In this document: piece by piece, positions 10,589-20,834 of the stretch
Position numbering within the stretch: the first letter of the stretch is position 1
Layout of the letters: each line of letters opens with the position of its first letter
Origin: Streptomyces sp. NRRL S-1022
GTDB lineage: Bacteria; Actinomycetota; Actinomycetes; Streptomycetales; Streptomycetaceae
DNA: 64,000 bases
Assembly: GCF_000720135.1 (NCBI RefSeq)
Contig: NZ_JOIU01000015.1
Coordinates: forward strand, 1 to 64,000
Direction: 5' to 3'
Notes under the pieces: generated by a model
The model's database searches: none
Seen by the model: the letters and a program-made list of their open reading frames with translations, nothing else
What the model was told of the DNA's origin: nothing
Translations under genes and position numbers: made by a program

Positions 10589-10636
10589 CTACAGGCCCTC
10601 GCCGCGGCAGCTAAGGAGAAGCAGCCAGAAACGCAT
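10589..10636 (-). CDS. leuL: leuA leader (attenuator) peptide
   Basis: Short gene of 15 codons (MRFWLLLLSCRGEGL) ending in TAG, 90 nt before leuA. Four adjacent leucine codons (CTG CTT CTC CTT, including the less used CTT twice) follow Trp, and a fifth Leu codon precedes the stop. CGGAG lies 7-11 nt upstream of the ATG. Ribosome stalling here when Leu-tRNA is short would alter folding of the downstream leader. Attenuation leaders before leuA have been proposed for actinobacteria. It is too short for routine gene finding. Confidence 0.8.
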   Translation of the reverse strand: MRFWLLLLSCRGEGL

Positions 10637-10719
10637 GATGCTCCGCAGCCTAGCCGAGCCGTCCCGGGTGCGCGGGCCTGTCCCAGTATGCGGGACCGTG
10701 CGGCAAACCGGGACAAAAA

Positions 10720-10746
10720 GTGCGCCGCATCATAGCGGCGTAGCAC
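10720..10746 (-). promoter_or_regulatory. Candidate leuA promoter/operator palindrome
   Basis: Interrupted palindrome GTGC-GCCGC-N6-GCGGC-N3-GCAC. On the minus strand the central hexamer reads TATGAT (10729-10734), a good -10 box about 93 nt before the leader peptide. No convincing -35 lies 16-18 bp upstream. Read on the minus strand, the palindrome is followed by TTTTTG (10719-10714), so it could also be a terminator-like hairpin. Function uncertain. Confidence 0.35.
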
Positions 10747-10840
10747 ATCGTCACGGATCGTCGCGTTCCCTGTCCCGGTATTTCACCAATCATGGTGGCA
10801 GGTAGTGACACGGCCATCACGCAGTGCGATGGTGCCTGGC

Positions 10841-11911
10841 ATGACGACCAACGGGGGCTCCCAGCCCGTCTTCTGCACGATCGTGCCGCCGCACGTCCTC
10901 GACAGGCTCGCCCGCAACGAGGACCCCGCGCTCTCCGGTCCGGCCCGCCGGTCCCTGGAGCACGACGCCTACCAGCGCACCAAGCGCCGCCTGACCACGG
11001 TGATCGGCGCGACCCCCGTCGCCCCGCCCGCCGGCGCCGCCGCCGACCAGCCGCACCGCACGATCTACGACGCCCGGCACACCCAGGACCTGCCCGGCAC
11101 CAAGGTCCGCGAGGAAGGCTCCGAACCCGGCACGGACGCCACGGTCAACCGCGCCTACGCGGGCCTCGGCGCCACCTTCGAGCTGTACCTGACGGCGTAC
11201 GGCCGGCACTCCATCGACGACAGCGGCCTGCCGCTGGACGCCACCGTGCACTTCGGCGAGGGCTACGACAACGCCTTCTGGAACGGCGAGCAGATGGTGT
11301 TCGGCGACGGCGACGGCGAGATCTTCCTCGACTTCACCATCCCGGTCGACGTCATCGGGCACGAGCTGACCCACGGCGTCACCCAGCACACCGCGAACCT
11401 GGAGTACTACGGCCAGTCCGGCGCCCTGAACGAGTCGCTCTCCGACGTCTTCGGCTCGCTGATCAAGCAGTACACGCTCGGCCAGACCGCCACCGAGGCC
11501 GACTGGCTGATCGGCGCCGGCCTGCTGGCCCCGCGCGTCACGGGCACCGCCCTGCGCTCGATGAAGGCCCCGGGCACGGCCTACGACGACGACGTCCTCG
11601 GCAAGGACCCGCAGCCGGCGAAGATGGCGGACTACGTCCGCACCGGCCGCGACAACGGCGGGGTGCACATCAACTCCGGCATCCCGAACCACGCCTTCTA
11701 CCTGGCCGCCACCGCCCTCGGCGGCTACGCCTGGGAGAAGGCCGGCCAGGTCTGGTACGACGTGCTCACCGGCGGCGGACTGAGGGAGGACGCCCTCTTC
11801 GCCGACTTCGCCACCCTGACGGTGAAGGCGGCCCGGGAGCGGTACGGCGCCGGGGGCGAACTCCAGGCCGTGCAGAAGGCGTGGGAACAGGTCGGGGTGC
11901 GGACGCTGTAG
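10841..11911 (+). CDS. Protealysin-type neutral zinc metalloprotease (M4)
   Basis: Thermolysin-family peptidase, 356 aa from the ATG at 10841 (the in-frame ATG at 10805 would add 12 residues with no better ribosome site). Catalytic zinc motif HELTH is at 174-178 and the third ligand glutamate is in GALNESLSD (E198). It lacks a signal peptide and the long FTP propeptide. Instead the N terminus has the short IVPPHVL motif typical of protealysin propeptides. The next gene encodes an emfourin-like inhibitor, so this is a protease-inhibitor pair. Protealysins are thought to act inside the cell or to leave by unusual routes. Confidence 0.94.
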   Translation: MTTNGGSQPVFCTIVPPHVLDRLARNEDPALSGPARRSLEHDAYQRTKRRLTTVIGATPVAPPAGAAADQPHRTIYDARHTQDLPGTKVREEGSEPGTDATVNRAYAGLGATFELYLTAYGRHSIDDSGLPLDATVHFGEGYDNAFWNGEQMVFGDGDGEIFLDFTIPVDVIGHELTHGVTQHTANLEYYGQSGALNESLSDVFGSLIKQYTLGQTATEADWLIGAGLLAPRVTGTALRSMKAPGTAYDDDVLGKDPQPAKMADYVRTGRDNGGVHINSGIPNHAFYLAATALGGYAWEKAGQVWYDVLTGGGLREDALFADFATLTVKAARERYGAGGELQAVQKAWEQVGVRTL

Positions 11912-11932
11912 TTCCGTACTACACATCGACCC

Positions 11933-12199
11933 ATGCGGATTCGAGTGTTGCGCACGGGTGGTTTCGCGGGCATCGAGCGCCGGGCCGAGGTGGACACCTC
12001 GGGCCGGCCCGACGCCCCCGAGTGGCAGGCCCTGGCCGAACGCGTCCTGGCGGCCGGCCGGAGCACGCCTCCGGCCGGTGTCCCGGACGGCTTCGCCTAC
12101 GAGATCACGGTGGACGGCCGCACGGTGTACGCGGCGGACCCCCGACTGACCGAGGACGAAAGGGAGTTGGTCTCGCGACTGCTGAAGGAGGGTGCGTAA
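11933..12199 (+). CDS. Emfourin-like protealysin inhibitor
   Basis: Small protein of 88 aa (MRIRVLRTGGFAGIERRAEV...), 21 bp after the M4 protease. The N-terminal RTGGFAGI strand and the later YEITVDGRTVYAADP segment match my recollection of the emfourin family, slow tight-binding inhibitors encoded next to protealysin in Serratia. No signal peptide is visible, as for its partner. Family assignment is from memory of the pattern and gene pairing; inhibition itself is inferred. Confidence 0.78.
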   Translation: MRIRVLRTGGFAGIERRAEVDTSGRPDAPEWQALAERVLAAGRSTPPAGVPDGFAYEITVDGRTVYAADPRLTEDERELVSRLLKEGA

Positions 12200-12256
12200 C
12201 GGGCGGTTCACGCCGGGGCGTTGACTTCCGTTACCGGGGGTAAGGATGATCCGGCC

Positions 12257-13570
12257 ATGGCGACTGACGCAGGCACTGCGATCCCCCGGTTCCCGCCCGG
12301 CTTCCTGTGGGGCGTCTCGACCTCGGCCCACCAGATCGAGGGCGCGGCCGGGGAACGGCAGCCGTCCGTGTGGGACGTGTTCACGGCCGAGCCCGGACGG
12401 GTGAAGGACGGCTCCACGGCGGCGGTGGCCTGCGACCACTACCACCGCTATGCCGAGGACGTGGCCCTCCTCGCCGGCCTGGGCGTGGACGCCTACCGCT
12501 TCTCGGTCTCCTGGCCCCGGGTGAACTCCCCCGGCGGCCTGGACTTCTACGACCGCCTGGTGGACGAGCTGTGCGCGGCGGGCGTCCGGCCCGTCCCGAC
12601 CCTCTTCCACTGGGACCTGCCGGCGCACCTGGACTGGCTGGACCGGGACACGGCGGCCCGGTTCGCCGGCCACGTGGCGGTCGTCGCGGACCGGCTGGGC
12701 GACCGGGTGCACAAGTGGATCACCCTCAACGAGCCGGCGGAACACACCCTGCTGGGACACGCCCTGGGCGCCCACGCCCCCGGCCGGCGGCTGCTCTTCG
12801 ACGCGCTCCCCGTCGCTCACCACCAGCTGCTCGCCCACGGACTGGCCGTACGGGCGCTGCGCGCGGCCGGCGCCCGTGACGTCGGCATCGCCAACTCCCA
12901 CGGCCCGACCTGGGCCGCCTCGCCGGAGCAGGCGGACCTGGAGGCGGCCGGCTTCTACGACCTCCTGCTGAACCGCCTGTTCGCCGAGCCGGTCATCCTG
13001 GGCACCTATCCCGACGGCATGGGCGACCTGATGCCGGGGGACGTCGAGGCCGACCTGAAGGTGATCGCCGAGCCGGTCGACTGGTACGGCGTGAACTACT
13101 ACGCCCCGACGCGGGTGGGCGCCCCGCAGGGCACCGCGACCGAGTTCGGCGGGCTGACGATGCCGGCCGAACTGCCCTTCTCGGTACGGGAGATCGAGGG
13201 CCGGCCGGTGACCGACTTCGGCTGGCCGGTCGTCCCCGAGGGGCTGACGGAGCTGCTCACCGGTTTCCGCGAGCGGTACGGCGACCGGCTCCCGCCCGTC
13301 GTCATCACCGAGAACGGCTGCTCCTACGAGGGCGTCGACGACCAGGCGCGCATCGCCTACCTGGACGGCCACATCCGCGCCCTGCACCGGGCGGTCGAGG
13401 CCGGCGTCGACGTGCGCGGCTACTTCGTGTGGTCCCTGCTGGACAACTTCGAGTGGGCCGAGGGCTACGCCCGCCGGTTCGGCCTGGTGCACGTCGACTA
13501 CACCACGTTGGACCGCACGCCCAAGGCCTCCTACCACTGGTTCCGGGAACTGCTGCGGGCGCAGGGGTGA
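12257..13570 (+). CDS. Beta-glucosidase, GH1
   Basis: Retaining beta-glycosidase of 437 aa, cytoplasmic (no signal). The GH1 N-terminal signature FLWGVSTSAHQIEG is at 17-30, acid/base E159 in TLNEP, nucleophile E352 in ITENGCSYEG, and aglycone-side WSLLDNFEWAEGY near the C terminus. ATG 12257 is chosen with AGGA about 11 nt upstream, over an in-frame start 36 nt earlier. Its stop overlaps the GTG of an MFS sugar porter, suggesting uptake and hydrolysis of a beta-linked oligosaccharide or glucoside. Confidence 0.95.
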   Translation: MATDAGTAIPRFPPGFLWGVSTSAHQIEGAAGERQPSVWDVFTAEPGRVKDGSTAAVACDHYHRYAEDVALLAGLGVDAYRFSVSWPRVNSPGGLDFYDRLVDELCAAGVRPVPTLFHWDLPAHLDWLDRDTAARFAGHVAVVADRLGDRVHKWITLNEPAEHTLLGHALGAHAPGRRLLFDALPVAHHQLLAHGLAVRALRAAGARDVGIANSHGPTWAASPEQADLEAAGFYDLLLNRLFAEPVILGTYPDGMGDLMPGDVEADLKVIAEPVDWYGVNYYAPTRVGAPQGTATEFGGLTMPAELPFSVREIEGRPVTDFGWPVVPEGLTELLTGFRERYGDRLPPVVITENGCSYEGVDDQARIAYLDGHIRALHRAVEAGVDVRGYFVWSLLDNFEWAEGYARRFGLVHVDYTTLDRTPKASYHWFRELLRAQG

Positions 13571-14823
13571 CCACCGTCCGCTCCGCGGCCGCCGCCCTCG
13601 CCGAGCCGGACGGACCGGTCGGCCGGGGCTGGACGGCGTCGCTGGCACTGGCCAACGGGGCGATCTGGGTGGGCTGGTTCGGCCCGCTGCAGATCCTGCT
13701 CGCCGCCCAGGCGGGGGACTTCGCGCCCGGCTCCGGGATGTCGAAGGAGACGCTGCTGGCATGGGTGACGGGCGCCGGCGCGGTGGTCTCGCTGGTCGCG
13801 AACCCGCTGTTCGGCGCCCTCTCCGACCGGACGACCGCGCGCCGGGGCCGCCGTACCCCGTGGATCGTGGCCGGGTCGGCCGGCGGCGCGCTGTCGTTGC
13901 TGCTGCTCGCGGGCGCGGGCGGGGTGTGGTCGATGGCGGCGGGCTGGTGCCTGGCGCAGCTCACGCTGAACGCGGCCTTCGCGGCGGTCACGGCGGCGGT
14001 GCCGGACCGGGTGCCGCGGGGCCGGCGGGGCGTGGTGGGCGGCTGGCTGGGCGCGGCGCAGATCCTGGGCGTGGCCGGCGGGACGGGTCTTGCCGCGGCG
14101 GCGGGCGGGACGGCGGCCGGGTACGCGGCGTGCGCGGTGGTCACCGTGGTGGGGGTGGCGCCGTACGTCCTGTGCCACGCGGACCTGCGGCTGGCGCGGG
14201 AGGACCGGCCGCCGTGGTCCTGGCGGGGCTTCCTCGCCGGGTTCTGGCTCAGCCCGCGCCGGTATCCCGACCTGGGCTGGGCGTGGCTGACCCGCTTCCT
14301 GATCAACCTCGGCAACTCCCTGGTCCTGCTGTACCTCCTGTACTACCTGCGCGACGGCCTGCACCGCTCCGACCCCGAGCGGGGCGTGCTGGTCCTGACG
14401 GCCGTCAACAGCCTGACGCTGCTGGCGACCGTCGTGGCCGGCGGGGTGTGGTCGGACCGGGTGGGCCGGCGCAAGCCGTTCGTGGTCGGGGCGGGCGTGC
14501 TGATGGCCCTCGCCACGGCGGTCCTGACCGGCTGGCAGACCTGGCCGGGCGCGCTGGTGGCGGCGGCGGTGCTGGGCGTCGGCTTCGGTGTCTTCACGTC
14601 CGTGGACTTCGCGCTGATGACGGACGTCCTGCCCACGGCGCTGGACCGGGGCAAGGACCTCGGCGTGATCAACGTGGCCAACGCCCTCCCCCAGGTCGCC
14701 GCCCCCGCCCTGGCGGCCCCGGTCGTCACCCACCTCGGCGGCTACCGGGCCCTGTACCTGATCGCGGCGGCGATCGGACTGGGCGGGGCGGTACTGGTGG
14801 GACGGATCAAAGGGGTCGAGTGA
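13567..14823 (+). CDS. MFS transporter, glycoside/sugar porter type
   Basis: Twelve-helix major facilitator of 418 aa, beginning at a GTG that overlaps the beta-glucosidase stop (GTGA). Loop motifs FGALSDRTTARRGRRTPWI (between helices 2 and 3) and GGVWSDRVGRRKPF (between 8 and 9) are MFS motif A-like, and the first resembles the SUT/GPH sugar porter loop. Coupling to GH1 suggests a glucoside or disaccharide substrate. It ends 3 bp from a convergent gene. Confidence 0.9.
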   Translation: MTTVRSAAAALAEPDGPVGRGWTASLALANGAIWVGWFGPLQILLAAQAGDFAPGSGMSKETLLAWVTGAGAVVSLVANPLFGALSDRTTARRGRRTPWIVAGSAGGALSLLLLAGAGGVWSMAAGWCLAQLTLNAAFAAVTAAVPDRVPRGRRGVVGGWLGAAQILGVAGGTGLAAAAGGTAAGYAACAVVTVVGVAPYVLCHADLRLAREDRPPWSWRGFLAGFWLSPRRYPDLGWAWLTRFLINLGNSLVLLYLLYYLRDGLHRSDPERGVLVLTAVNSLTLLATVVAGGVWSDRVGRRKPFVVGAGVLMALATAVLTGWQTWPGALVAAAVLGVGFGVFTSVDFALMTDVLPTALDRGKDLGVINVANALPQVAAPALAAPVVTHLGGYRALYLIAAAIGLGGAVLVGRIKGVE

Positions 14824-14826
14824 CCC

Positions 14827-15675
14827 TCACAGCGCACCGGCGTCGCGGGCGCTCCACAAGGTGGGGAAGTACGGCCGGTAGCCCAGTTCGCGGCGGATGC
14901 GGTCGGTGGAGGCGATGCCGAACCAGGGGTCGGGGTCGGGGCCGTCCGCCGGCGGTTCCAGGCCGAGCACCTGGTGCAGTTCCAGGACGCTGACCGTGGC
15001 GTCGTCGGCGATGTTGTAGGCGCGGCCGGCGGCCCCGGGGGCGTACAGCAGGCGCAGCAGGCCCTGCGCGGCGTCCGCGACGTGCACCAGCTGGAAGACC
15101 CGCTTGGCGGCGGGCCACCCGGCGATCTGCCGGGAGGCGTTGGCCAGGTGCGGGTCGCCCTCGCCGTAGACGAAGGCGAGGCGGCCTATCCGGACGTCGA
15201 GCCCGTCCAGGGCGAGCAGCCCGCGCTCGGCCTCCAGTTTGGACTCCGGGTACGTCATCCACAGCGGGCCGCCGGGCACGGCCGGGTCGTCCTCGACGAG
15301 CGGCCGGCCGCGTCCGGTGCCGTACACCAGGATGGTGCTGGTCTGCACGAACCGGCGGACGCCCGCGGCGGCGGCCGCCCGGCCCAGTTCCAGGGCGGCG
15401 TCACGGTTGACGGCCCGCATCTCCTCGTCGGTCACGCCCCGGAAGGAGGCCGCGATGTTGACGACGGCGTCCACTCCGGCGAGCGCCTTGCCGAGGACGT
15501 CGGCGTCGCGCAGGTCGCCGACGACGACCTCGGCGCCGCGGTCGGCGAGGGCGGCGGCGCGGGACGCGTCGCGCACGATCACCCGGACCTGCTCGTCCGG
15601 CCGGGCCTGGGCGAGCAGCCGGGGGACGAAACCGCGTCCCACCTGTCCGGTGGCGCCGGTGACCAGGGTCAGCAT
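14827..15675 (-). CDS. NAD(P)-dependent epimerase/SDR oxidoreductase
   Basis: Extended short-chain dehydrogenase of 282 aa. The Rossmann glycine motif TGATGQVG starts at residue 5, NIAASF follows the fourth strand, and the catalytic pair is Tyr in YPESK (YxxxK). Late residues resemble NAD-dependent epimerase/dehydratases acting on nucleotide sugars or small carbonyls. The start has GAGAGGAG upstream. It is divergent from an XRE regulator (145 bp apart), its most likely controller. Confidence 0.9.
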   Translation of the reverse strand: MLTLVTGATGQVGRGFVPRLLAQARPDEQVRVIVRDASRAAALADRGAEVVVGDLRDADVLGKALAGVDAVVNIAASFRGVTDEEMRAVNRDAALELGRAAAAAGVRRFVQTSTILVYGTGRGRPLVEDDPAVPGGPLWMTYPESKLEAERGLLALDGLDVRIGRLAFVYGEGDPHLANASRQIAGWPAAKRVFQLVHVADAAQGLLRLLYAPGAAGRAYNIADDATVSVLELHQVLGLEPPADGPDPDPWFGIASTDRIRRELGYRPYFPTLWSARDAGAL

Positions 15676-15819
15676 GGTGGTGCTCCTCTCGATCGGATCC
15701 CGTACGGATCCGTGTGGTGCACCCAGCCTCGGCCGCGGGCCGGGGCGGCGGGAGAGACCTTCCGATCGGGGGACCGGCAGTCCCTGGATAAGCCGGCCGG
15801 GCTGCCCCACCCTTGTGGG

Positions 15820-16674
15820 GTGAACCGAGCCGAACTCGCCGACTTCCTGCGCCGTGGCCGCGCCCGGCTGGAACCGTCCGACGTGGGCCTCGCGCCCGGC
15901 GCCCGCCGCCGTACGCCCGGACTGCGCCGGGAGGAGGTGGCCTCGCTGGCCGGGATGTCGGTCGACTACTACACCCGGCTGGAGCAGCGCCGGGGTCCGC
16001 GGCCGTCGCGTCAGATGCTGACGGCGCTGGGGCGTGCGCTGCGCCTGACCGACGACGAACGGGACCACCTGTTCCACCTGGTGGGCGAGGAGCCGCCGCG
16101 CCGGGACGCGGCCTCGGGCCATGTCCGGCCCGGTCTGCTGCTGGTCCTGGACCGGCTGTACGACTCACCCGCGCAGGTGGTCACGGACTGCGGCGAGGTG
16201 CTGGCGCAGAACGCGCTGGCCAAGGCGCTGGTGGGGGACGCGTCCGCCCGGCCGCCGCGCGAGCGGAACCTGACCCGGCGGTTCTTCCTGGACCCCACGG
16301 CCCGCGCCCTGTTCCCGGCCGAGGACCTGCCGGCCCACGCCCGGGACCACGTGGCCAACCTCCGCGCGGTGGCCGCGGCCCGCCCCGACGACCCGGAACC
16401 GGCCGCCCTGGCGGCCGAACTCCGGGCGGCGAGCGAGGAGTTCGCCCGGCTCTGGGAGGAGCACGAGGTGTCCTTGCGCCGCCCCCGCATGAAGCGTTTC
16501 CTGCATCCGGTGGTGGGCCTGCTGGAGCTGGAGTGCGAGGTCCTGCTGAGCCACCACAGCCACCACCACCTCATCATCCACACGGCCCGCCCCGGCACGG
16601 AGTCACACGACAGACTCCAGCTGCTGGGGGTGGTGGGCCTCCAGGACCTGACCCCCCGGAACACCGCCCGCTAG
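15820..16674 (+). CDS. XRE-family regulator with MmyB-like ligand domain
   Basis: DNA-binding protein of 284 aa. The N-terminal HTH (about 10-75) contains RRTPGLRREEVASLAGMSVD and YTRLEQRRGPRPS, the typical streptomycete pattern. A C-terminal MmyB-like PAS/ligand domain (about 100-280) follows. GTG 15820 is used because homology begins there; the frame stays open far upstream. These regulators usually control an adjacent divergent oxidoreductase, here the SDR gene. Confidence 0.9.
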   Translation: MNRAELADFLRRGRARLEPSDVGLAPGARRRTPGLRREEVASLAGMSVDYYTRLEQRRGPRPSRQMLTALGRALRLTDDERDHLFHLVGEEPPRRDAASGHVRPGLLLVLDRLYDSPAQVVTDCGEVLAQNALAKALVGDASARPPRERNLTRRFFLDPTARALFPAEDLPAHARDHVANLRAVAAARPDDPEPAALAAELRAASEEFARLWEEHEVSLRRPRMKRFLHPVVGLLELECEVLLSHHSHHHLIIHTARPGTESHDRLQLLGVVGLQDLTPRNTAR

Positions 16675-16696
16675 GCCCCCCGGAAACCCGCGCACC

Positions 16697-17080
16697 CCAG
16701 AACCCCCGCCGCCGCAACTGCTTCGGGTCCCGTTGCCAGTCCTCGGCGACCCCCACGTGCAGGCCGAGACCGTATCGACATGCGGCCACCGCCGCGCGGC
16801 CGGCCCACCCGGCAGGACCGCGTCTCAGAACCCCAGCCGCCGCAGCTGCCTCGGGTCCCGTTGCCAGTCCTCGGCGACCCCCACGTGCAGGCCGAGACCA
16901 TATCGACATGCGACCACCGCCGCACGGCCGGCCCACCCCGCAGGACCGCGCCTCAGAACCCCAGCCGCCGCAGCTGCTTCGGGTCCCGTTGCCAGTCCTT
17001 GGCGACCTCCACGTGGAGGTCGAGGCCGTATCGACATGCGGCTACCGCCGCGCGGCCGGCCCACCCCGCAGGACCGCGTC
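16697..17080. repeat. Three 128-bp tandem units carrying copies of the era 3' end
   Basis: Units start at 16697, 16825 and 16953, exactly 128 bp apart, and abut the era stop at 17081. Each has about 73 bp copying the last 24 codons of era plus the stop, and about 55 bp of spacer with a TATCGACATGCGGC core. Read on the minus strand the nearest copy differs from era by one change (LHVKVA to LHVEVA). The two outer copies share LHVGVAEDWQRDP. The outermost has lost its stop (TGA to TGG). None has a start codon, so they are 3' remnants. Confidence 0.9.
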
Positions 17081-18034
17081 TCAGAACCCCAGCCGCCGCA
17101 GCTGCTTCGGGTCCCGTTGCCAGTCCTTGGCGACCTTCACGTGGAGGTCGAGGAAGACCGGGGTTCCGAGGAGGGCCTCGATCTGGCGCCGGGACTTGAT
17201 GCCGACCTCCTTCAGGCGCTTGCCCTTGGGGCCGATGACGATGCCCTTCTGGCTGGGGCGCTCGATGTAGACGTTGGCGTGGATGTCCAGCAGCGGCTTG
17301 TCCGCCGGCCGGTCCTCACGCGGCAGCATCTCCTCGACGACCACCGCGATGGAGTGCGGCAGCTCGTCGCGGACACCCTCCAGCGCCGCCTCGCGGATGA
17401 GCTCCGCGATCATGACCTGCTCGGGCTCGTCGGTGAGGTCGCCCTCGGGGTAGAGCGCCGGGCCCTCGGGCAGCATCGGGATCAGCAGGTCCGCCAGCAG
17501 ATCGACCTGCTTGTTCGCGGTCGCCGACACCGGGACGATCTGCGCCCACTCGATGCCCAGCTCCTTGCCCAGCTGGTCGATCGCGATCAGCTGCTCGGCC
17601 AGGGTCTTGGAGTCGACCAGGTCGGTCTTGGTGACGATGGCGACCTTCGGGGACTTACGGATCCCGGCCAGCTCCTTGGCGATGAAGCGGTCGCCGGGCC
17701 CGATCTTCTCGTTCGCCGGCAGGCAGAAGCCGATCACGTCGACCTCGGCCCACGTCGTCCGCACGACATCGTTGAGCCGCTCTCCGAGCAGCGTGCGCGG
17801 CTTGTGCAGCCCCGGCGTGTCCACCAGGATCAGCTGGGCGTCCGGCCGGTGCACGATGCCGCGCACGGTGTGCCGGGTCGTCTGCGGCTGGTTGGCGGTG
17901 ATCGCCACCTTCTGCCCGACCAGAGCGTTCGTGAGGGTGGACTTGCCCGCGTTGGGGCGGCCCACGAAGCAGGCGAAGCCGGCGCGGTGGGCGGCCTCGG
18001 CCGGCTGCTCGGAAGACTGGGTACGAACGCTCAT
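17081..18034 (-). CDS. era: GTPase Era
   Basis: Essential GTP-binding protein that checks 16S rRNA 3'-end maturation and 30S assembly. It is 317 aa. The G domain has G1 GRPNAGKS, G2 TTRH, G3 DTPG and G4 TKTD. The C-terminal KH domain is at about 225-300 with VIGPKGKRLKEVG. ATG 18034 (MSVRTQ) is used; another in-frame ATG at 18043 has AGGGA just upstream and may be the real start (+3 aa). The 3' end is repeated three times downstream. It is normally linked to cdd, corC and ybeY, here split from them by about 5 kb. Confidence 0.97.
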   Translation of the reverse strand: MSVRTQSSEQPAEAAHRAGFACFVGRPNAGKSTLTNALVGQKVAITANQPQTTRHTVRGIVHRPDAQLILVDTPGLHKPRTLLGERLNDVVRTTWAEVDVIGFCLPANEKIGPGDRFIAKELAGIRKSPKVAIVTKTDLVDSKTLAEQLIAIDQLGKELGIEWAQIVPVSATANKQVDLLADLLIPMLPEGPALYPEGDLTDEPEQVMIAELIREAALEGVRDELPHSIAVVVEEMLPREDRPADKPLLDIHANVYIERPSQKGIVIGPKGKRLKEVGIKSRRQIEALLGTPVFLDLHVKVAKDWQRDPKQLRRLGF

Positions 18035-18123
18035 GGCGTTCATTGTCCCTGATCCACGAGGCTCCGCCGTACCGCCCCGGTCCGCCGCCCCTCCCGGTGA
18101 GTTTCCGGAAACCCGCCCGCAAC

Positions 18124-18161
18124 GAAACGTCACGGAAACACACCTGTACGCGACCGGAAAC
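18124..18161 (+). promoter_or_regulatory. GlnR-box-like array upstream of amtB
   Basis: Four pentamers with exact 6-bp spacing: GAAAC (18124), GAAAC (18135), GTACG (18146), GAAAC (18157). This matches the alternating gTnAC-n6-GaAAC-n6 pattern known for GlnR of Streptomyces, with the third element weaker. It lies 49 bp before the amtB start, so nitrogen control of amtB-glnK is likely. Confidence 0.75.
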
Positions 18162-18181
18162 GGACACCGGTGACCCTCTGA

Positions 18182-20774
<2,593 letters not shown>

Positions 20775-20834
20775 GGGTGCGGACCCCCTACGGACGAGGG
20801 ACAGGGCAACGGGCGGGTGCGGACGCCCGTACGC

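Noticed and set aside
16697..17080. CRISPR array downstream of era
   Set aside because: Period is 128 bp, spacers are near identical to each other, and the repeat is the era 3' end; no cas genes.
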